From positions 4,355-12,936 of the forward strand of contig MFLH01000053.1 in the NCBI GenBank assembly GCA_001781275.1: a DNA stretch of 8,582 bases, written 5' to 3'. The position numbers and the translations under genes were made by a program. The notes below the pieces were generated by a model that was not told where the DNA came from, did not search any database, and saw only the letters and a list, made by a program, of their open reading frames with translations. This stretch comes from Candidatus Kaiserbacteria bacterium RIFCSPHIGHO2_02_FULL_54_11b (GTDB lineage Bacteria > Patescibacteriota > Minisyncoccia > Phycocordibacterales > UBA2100). This document shows, piece after piece, positions 6,431 through 8,582 of this stretch (the stretch's first letter is position 1; each line of letters opens with the position of its first letter).

Positions 6431-6476
6431 GAGCTCCGTGTTCCACGAACGCGCAAAGCAACTACTGAATTGCTAA
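6431..6476 (+). pseudogene. rpoD 3'-end copy 2
   Basis: In the frame of rpoD this reads [12 protein letters not shown] followed by TAA (6474-6476) and AGC. The true end is [18 protein letters not shown]. Eight residues (FHERAKQL) are identical, while several codons differ silently (GCC/GCA, CAG/CAA, CTG/CTA). There is one inserted base upstream (CCGTGTTCC for CCGTTTCC). No rpoD body precedes it. It lies directly upstream of the acyltransferase promoter. Confidence 0.88.
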
Positions 6477-6499
6477 GCTTTTAGAATTCGAAAACCTAT

Positions 6500-6527
6500 A
6501 TCGGCCTATTCGTGCGAATAGGCCGAT
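6500..6527. terminator. perfect 12-bp hairpin between two rpoD-tail copies; possible terminator of the LapA gene
   Basis: ATCGGCCTATTC (6500-6511), loop GTGC, GAATAGGCCGAT (6516-6527). Read on the minus strand it lies 40 nt after the LapA gene stop and is followed by ATAGGTTTTCG, a weak T tract. It is almost the only content of the 71-bp interval between rpoD-tail copies 2 and 3, so it could equally be a small hairpin element. Confidence 0.55.
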
Positions 6528-6547
6528 GGGAGAGGTCGCTGAATACA

Positions 6548-6571
6548 CCGAAGCAGCTCCAGAGCTACTAA
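6548..6571 (+). pseudogene. rpoD 3'-end copy 3
   Basis: This reads PKQLQSY followed by TAA (6569-6571) and GC, against AKQLRSY, TAA, GC at the true end. AAGCAGCT, then three changed bases, then GAGCTACTAAGC match at identical spacing. Upstream of 6548 the similarity fades. The match is short but lies at the same relative position, next to the stop of the convergent gene, as the authentic rpoD end. Confidence 0.75.
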
Positions 6572-6861
6572 GCCGACACTCGTCTCTCTTCTGTAGTGCC
6601 GGTCTCGTATACGACAGCGGTTTCTGCTTTGCGTTCCTCGCGCCTAAGCGTGTACTCGTTGAGTGCGTCGCTGATGATGCGCACGAGCATCGCGAGAAGC
6701 GTCATTCCGATACCCAATGCTGCCGAGCCGAGGACGATGACTGCCAGCGGGGCCGCGACCTGCCAATCGAAGAATGTCAGCGTGACGATCGCAGTATTCT
6801 GCATTGCGAATATGACCGAAGTAATTCCAATAAGAGCGCCCAAGAATAGAAATAACACCAT
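6568..6861 (-). CDS. LapA-domain (DUF1049) two-pass membrane protein
   Basis: This encodes a 97-residue protein with two membrane segments (about residues 2-20 and 30-56) separated by FAMQNTAIVTLTFFDWQVAAPLA. That is the classic LapA/DUF1049 layout, in which 'FA.QN...V.l.Fl' is followed by a second hydrophobic helix. A charged cytoplasmic tail (RREERKAE...EERR) follows. In proteobacteria LapA acts in envelope lipid homeostasis. The role here is unknown. The start at ATG 6861 gives the typical N-terminus (MVLFLFLGALIGI). No Shine-Dalgarno sequence is seen in the AT-rich upstream. A longer frame from 6963 would need an unrelated extension. The stop TAG (6568-6570) overlaps rpoD-tail copy 3 just as the acyltransferase stop overlaps true rpoD. 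Confidence 0.85.
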   Translation of the reverse strand: MVLFLFLGALIGITSVIFAMQNTAIVTLTFFDWQVAAPLAVIVLGSAALGIGMTLLAMLVRIISDALNEYTLRREERKAETAVVYETGTTEERRVSA

Positions 6862-6956
6862 AATATTTTTGTTAATTATTAAGCCAACGCTACTAAGACG
6901 TATCACCCTACCACTCATTTCATGTTGTAATGATGAAGAGAAAAGCGCGGCATATA

Positions 6957-6997
6957 CTCGCATTCACCAACGCGGGAAGCATCTGAGGAACTATTAA
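6957..6997 (+). pseudogene. rpoD 3'-end copy 4 (most diverged)
   Basis: This reads RIHQRGKHLRNY followed by TAA (6995-6997), against [15 protein letters not shown]. Arg, His, Arg, Lys, Leu-Arg and the final Tyr are kept in register. By my hand alignment about 31 of 42 bases match without gaps. It marks the far border of the rpoD-tail array and lies 71 bp from the stop of the convergent NIF3-like gene. Confidence 0.8.
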
Positions 6998-7032
6998 CCG
7001 GGGATCAAACCCGCAGTCGTTCGGTGTATTTT

Positions 7033-7059
7033 CACAAACGCAAGAAACTTGCGTTTGTG
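7033..7059. repeat. perfect 12-bp inverted repeat after the NIF3-like gene
   Basis: CACAAACGCAAG (7033-7044), loop AAA, CTTGCGTTTGTG (7048-7059), starting 9 bp after the stop of the minus-strand gene at 7069. It could end that transcript, but on the minus strand the hairpin is followed by AAAATACACC, not a T tract. The T tract (TATTTT) lies before it on the plus strand. It is a strong hairpin of uncertain role. Confidence 0.7.
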
Positions 7060-7068
7060 GTAGAGCAG

Positions 7069-7386
7069 CTAACGTTCCCAGACTTCGAGGGGGTAAAGGT
7101 CGTAAGCGACCTCTTCATACGGATGTGCCTTTTTCATCGCGGTGATGACGTCGCCGACGATGTCTTTGTCGACAAGTATCTCTATACGCTCTTCCTCTAC
7201 CTCCTCTAGTTTATCGACCCGTCCGATGGTGGGGTCTGCTCCCTTTTCGGGTTTAAAGCGCCCGATGCCGCGTGAGGAGAAACTAACGTGGGAGTAGTTG
7301 CCGAGCGTACCACCACCGGCCGTATGAATTGCTTCCCGCACCGCCTTCGCATGCGAGAGGGGAACAAATACAACAAGCTTATACAT
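7069..7386 (-). CDS. NIF3/YqfO C-terminal PII-like domain protein (COG3323 type)
   Basis: This encodes a 105-residue protein with the alpha-beta pattern of the PII/CutA-like domain inserted in YqfO/NIF3 proteins. MYKLVVFVPLSHAKAVREAIHTAGGG is the first strand and helix. GNYSHVSFSSRGIGRFKPEKGADPTIG is the strongly conserved glycine-rich middle. Next come the charged VDKLEEVEEERIEILV and the final AMKKAHPYEEVAYDLYPLE. Stand-alone versions are common, and their function is not established. The metal-binding NIF3 domain itself is absent. The start at ATG 7386 has AAGGAG (7400-7405) 12 nt upstream, and the family N-terminus (MYKL.VFVP) fixes it. It is convergent to rpoD and lies just beyond the last rpoD-tail copy, so it may be the ancestral downstream neighbour. 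Confidence 0.92.
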   Translation of the reverse strand: MYKLVVFVPLSHAKAVREAIHTAGGGTLGNYSHVSFSSRGIGRFKPEKGADPTIGRVDKLEEVEEERIEILVDKDIVGDVITAMKKAHPYEEVAYDLYPLEVWER

Positions 7387-7412
7387 TCCAAAATGCTACT
7401 CCTTCACGAAAA

Positions 7413-7426
7413 TTTGTCCAAATGAA
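7413..7426 (+). repeat. 14-bp direct repeat B, copy 1
   Basis: TTTGTCCAAATGAA, found again exactly at 7869-7882. The two copies bracket the basic-protein gene at 7483-7797. Confidence 0.7.
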
Positions 7427-7428
7427 CA

Positions 7429-7449
7429 GTCGCGCCAAGAGGGCGCGAC
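7429..7449 (-). terminator. hairpin after the basic-protein gene (possible terminator)
   Basis: GTCGCGCC (7429-7436), loop AAGAG, GGCGCGAC (7442-7449): a perfect GC-rich 8-bp stem. On the minus strand it is followed by TGTTCATTT, a weak T-rich tail. A second imperfect hairpin (AATTGAGC 7462-7469 with GCTCAATT 7481-7488, plus an inner 3-bp stem) overlaps the stop codon of the gene. Confidence 0.5.
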
Positions 7450-7482
7450 CGAGTTGTCGAGAATTGAGCGACGCAGGTCGGC

Positions 7483-7797
7483 TCAATTGTAGATGGAACC
7501 GCGAAGCATCGGACGGTCCCACGGGTCGTAGGCCGAGCGACGTTCGCGCTCTGGTTCCACATAACTGTGGATTCCGACGGTCACCACGCGTGGCGCGACT
7601 CCCATCGCCGCAACTTGCCGGAAGCAGCGAATCGTGAATTGTTGCTCGGTGATGCCGAGCCGAGCCGCTTCCTGCTTGCGCCACTCGGCGTTCGCCCGTT
7701 GACGTGCCCGCTTACGGGGCGCGCTGCGTGCTTGGCCGCGGTGGGCCTTGGTACCCTGGGTGGGCGGATGGTACCTGAAGCAACTGTGCATGGACAT
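7483..7797 (-). CDS. basic hypothetical protein, 104 residues
   Basis: This encodes a 104-residue protein that I do not recognise. The first half is rich in Arg, Lys, Gln, Ala and His (RGQARSAPRKRARQRANAEWRKQEAAR). The second half looks folded (LGITEQQFTIRCFRQVAAMGVAPRVVTVGIHSYVEPERE) and ends AYDPWDRPMLRGSIYN. Residues 20-45 resemble a positively charged, nucleic-acid-binding type tail. I chose ATG 7797 because GGGGAG precedes it by 9 nt on the minus strand (7807-7812). The open frame extends to 7962, but that part overlaps the start of the neighbouring plus-strand gene. Two hairpins follow the stop. The Shine-Dalgarno sequence and mixed composition favour a real gene. Overlapping frames on both strands at this GC-rich spot limit confidence. 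Confidence 0.55.
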   Translation of the reverse strand: MSMHSCFRYHPPTQGTKAHRGQARSAPRKRARQRANAEWRKQEAARLGITEQQFTIRCFRQVAAMGVAPRVVTVGIHSYVEPERERRSAYDPWDRPMLRGSIYN

Positions 7798-7853
7798 CGT
7801 ATCAATCTCCCCTTTGTGCGCGGTCATTGATAAATGGCCGGAACGCAATCCTA

Positions 7854-7872
7854 TACCCCCGCCTCGGGTTTG
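7854..7872 (+). repeat. direct repeat C, copy 1
   Basis: TACCCCCGCCTCGGGTTTG, similar to TACCCGTCTCGGGTTTG at 8225-8241 (two fewer C and one base change). Each copy contains a small stem (CCCG-CCT-CGGG here). The copies sit immediately before and after the membrane-protein gene at 7907-8224. Confidence 0.6.
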
Positions 7873-7882
7873 TCCAAATGAA
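7869..7882 (+). repeat. 14-bp direct repeat B, copy 2
   Basis: This is an exact copy of TTTGTCCAAATGAA at 7413-7426. It overlaps the end of direct repeat C copy 1, so the two bracketed units are joined here. Confidence 0.7.
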
Positions 7883-7906
7883 ACCTTTACATGGTATCGT
7901 TTCGGT

Positions 7907-8224
7907 ATGTTGGTCAGACATGCGACATTAATTGCGATTGCAGCGTTGATAATCTTTTCCACCCCATTTCTTCAGAAGGTTACGGTGTATTCCAAGACCG
8001 ATTTGATGTCTGTTCAGTGCGGTTGGCCATTGTCGTTCATCACCTTAGACCAGAGTTGGCAGGATCCGCCGTATCCGTGGCAAGTACATTGCTCACCAGT
8101 ACGTGGATATGACACCACCGCGGATTATAATTGGACAGCTTTCGTCGTTAACGCCGCCCTCTTCTACGCCGGGCTAACTTTGCTCTTCTACGTATATTCA
8201 CTTGTAAGGAGAAAACAACAATAA
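7907..8224 (+). CDS. small two-pass membrane protein of unknown function
   Basis: This encodes a 105-residue protein with an N-terminal membrane segment (about residues 5-20) and a C-terminal one (about 78-98), ending in a basic VRRKQQ tail. The ~55-residue loop between them is rich in aromatic residues and proline and has two cysteines (C38 in QCGWPLSF, C62 in VHCSPV) that could form a disulphide outside the cell. I do not recognise a family. I chose ATG 7907 because the protein begins directly with the hydrophobic segment. The open frame reaches back to 7748 but would overlap the opposite gene at 7483-7797. No clear Shine-Dalgarno sequence is present. TGGTAT (7892-7897) is a possible -10 box 9 nt upstream. 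Direct repeat C flanks the gene on both sides. Confidence 0.7.
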   Translation: MLVRHATLIAIAALIIFSTPFLQKVTVYSKTDLMSVQCGWPLSFITLDQSWQDPPYPWQVHCSPVRGYDTTADYNWTAFVVNAALFYAGLTLLFYVYSLVRRKQQ

Positions 8225-8241
8225 TACCCGTCTCGGGTTTG
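8225..8241 (+). repeat. direct repeat C, copy 2
   Basis: TACCCGTCTCGGGTTTG begins right after the stop of the two-pass membrane protein. It contains ACCCG-TCT-CGGGT. The following sequence holds a further hairpin, CCGCC-GGA-GGCGG (8257-8269), typical of short intergenic GC-rich palindromes. Confidence 0.6.
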
Positions 8242-8286
8242 CCTAGTCCCGTAGCCCCGCCGGAGGCGGATGGTATTGGGATCCAA

Positions 8287-8319
8287 AGAGAAACACCGCT
8301 GTGTTAGCGGTGTTTCTTT
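8287..8319. terminator. hairpin between convergent small genes, probable bidirectional terminator
   Basis: AGAAACACCGCT (8289-8300), loop GTGTT, AGCGGTGTTTCT (8306-8317), extended by a G-T and an A-T pair. It is followed by TTG on the plus strand and CTTTGG on the minus strand. The stop codon of the 39-residue minus-strand gene (8304-8306) sits in the loop and stem edge. It can serve both this gene and the plus-strand membrane protein gene. Confidence 0.65.
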
Positions 8320-8423
8320 GATGTGCGGGCGGCGAGCATCACTCGCTTTGCCTCGAGGCGCTTCTTGGTCTTCCTCGAACGCGATCTCTTATTCTTGATA
8401 TCCTGACTTGCTCGTTTTGCCAT
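8304..8423 (-). CDS. 39-residue, very basic small protein
   Basis: ATG 8423 to TAA 8304 encodes 39 residues, beginning MAKRASQDIKNKRSRSRKTK and ending LAARTSKKHR. About 17 of the 39 residues are Lys, Arg or His. The composition recalls small ribosome-associated or nucleic-acid-binding proteins, but I cannot assign a family. TATACT on the minus strand (8430-8435) ends 6 nt before the ATG, giving a leaderless message with the same geometry as the RAYT gene. A strong hairpin covers the stop codon. Promoter and terminator at the right places make it more credible than its length suggests. Confidence 0.6.
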   Translation of the reverse strand: MAKRASQDIKNKRSRSRKTKKRLEAKRVMLAARTSKKHR

Positions 8424-8444
8424 CGGTCCAGTATATACTATAAG
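8417..8444 (+). promoter_or_regulatory. divergent promoter region; plus-strand TTGCCA-N16-TATAAG
   Basis: On the plus strand TTGCCA (8417-8422) and TATAAG (8439-8444), 16 bp apart, make a good sigma-70 type promoter reading towards ATG 8473. On the minus strand TATACT (8430-8435) serves the 39-residue gene. The two overlap in the palindrome-like AGTATATACTATA, so divergent transcription may be mutually exclusive. Confidence 0.45.
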
Positions 8445-8472
8445 GCCACGTTTTAATAGACGATTACGCGGC

Positions 8473-8582
8473 ATGATTTCGCAAAATCACATGAAGAGGA
8501 AAGCCCGCTCCAAAAGGGCATTGCCCATCCAACACTGGAGCCATTCGTCCCTCATGTCTTTTTTGCGCAATCCGCTCGCGTG
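8473..8582 (+). CDS. possible start of a plus-strand gene (3' end outside window)
   Basis: The frame opens at ATG 8473 (another in-frame ATG is at 8491) and stays open to the window end, giving about 36 residues: MISQNHMKRKARSKRALP, then IQHWSHSSLMSFLRNPLA. The basic start followed by a more hydrophobic stretch resembles the cytoplasmic N-terminus of a membrane or exported protein. A sigma-70 type promoter lies upstream at 8417-8444. There is no clear Shine-Dalgarno sequence. A minus-strand frame ending near 8491 is an alternative, so this is tentative. Confidence 0.35.
   Translation, partial: MISQNHMKRKARSKRALPIQHWSHSSLMSFLRNPLA

Noticed and set aside
6278..6484. Plus-strand open frame running through rpoD-tail copy 2.
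   Set aside because: It is antisense to the acyltransferase and reads the tail copy in a different frame from rpoD, so it is a shadow.
6883..6896. A further possible rpoD-tail remnant (GCCAAC...CTACTAAG) upstream of the LapA gene.
   Set aside because: Only about nine bases match contiguously and the residues before the stop do not follow the rpoD end, so chance is a sufficient explanation.
7748..7906. N-terminal extension of the two-pass membrane protein back to a start at 7748.
   Set aside because: The extension has no membrane or signal character, overlaps the opposite-strand basic gene and crosses direct repeats B and C. ATG 7907 begins directly at the hydrophobic segment.
1..8582. CRISPR array, tRNA or rRNA genes.
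   Set aside because: No regularly spaced repeats and no cloverleaf or conserved rRNA stretches were found. The repeats seen are pairs or degenerate gene ends.

Overview
The window looks like a chromosomal segment of a small-genome bacterium, most likely a member of the Candidate Phyla Radiation (Patescibacteria, Parcubacteria-like). I infer this from gene content and style: compact core genes, a lysine-rich N-terminal extension on the primary sigma factor, many tiny membrane or basic proteins, and several genes whose -10 box lies only 6-7 nt before the ATG. Taxonomy cannot be proven from 8.6 kb. UGA appears to be an ordinary stop.

The backbone is three plus-strand information-processing genes: the 3' end of rpoC (1-606), dnaG (2484-4220) and rpoD (4343-5614). 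Accessory genes, almost all on the minus strand, fill the gaps. Between rpoC and dnaG are a small membrane protein gene (820-1149), a complete REP-associated tyrosine transposase (RAYT) with a REP-like hairpin at each end (1351-2095), and a 69-residue gene with a strong Shine-Dalgarno sequence and its own terminator (2209-2418). Downstream of rpoD, on the minus strand, are a PlsC-like acyltransferase (5611-6405), a LapA-domain membrane protein (6568-6861), a NIF3/YqfO PII-like domain protein (7069-7386) and a basic protein of unknown function (7483-7797). They are followed by a plus-strand two-pass membrane protein (7907-8224), a 39-residue very basic protein (8304-8423, minus) and the possible start of another plus-strand gene (8473-end).

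The most striking feature is a set of partial extra copies of core-gene ends. The last ~8-14 codons of rpoD, including the stop, recur as diverged copies ending at 6476, 6571 and 6997. These copies delimit units carrying the acyltransferase, a lone hairpin, and the LapA gene. The last ~16 codons of rpoC recur at 2096-2149, and the first ~14 codons of dnaG, with the upstream CATAAT box, recur at 1292-1350. These last two copies abut the two ends of the RAYT element. Many differences between copies are synonymous or conservative, and the original reading frame and stop are kept. That suggests the copies came from diverged functional homologues (related genomes) rather than from simple decay of local duplicates. 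My working model is repeated acquisition of foreign DNA by recombination anchored in the ends of conserved genes, with the duplicated ends left as scars. Shorter direct repeats also bracket the membrane-protein genes at 820-1149 and 7907-8224 and the basic gene at 7483-7797.

No rRNA, tRNA or CRISPR array was recognised.
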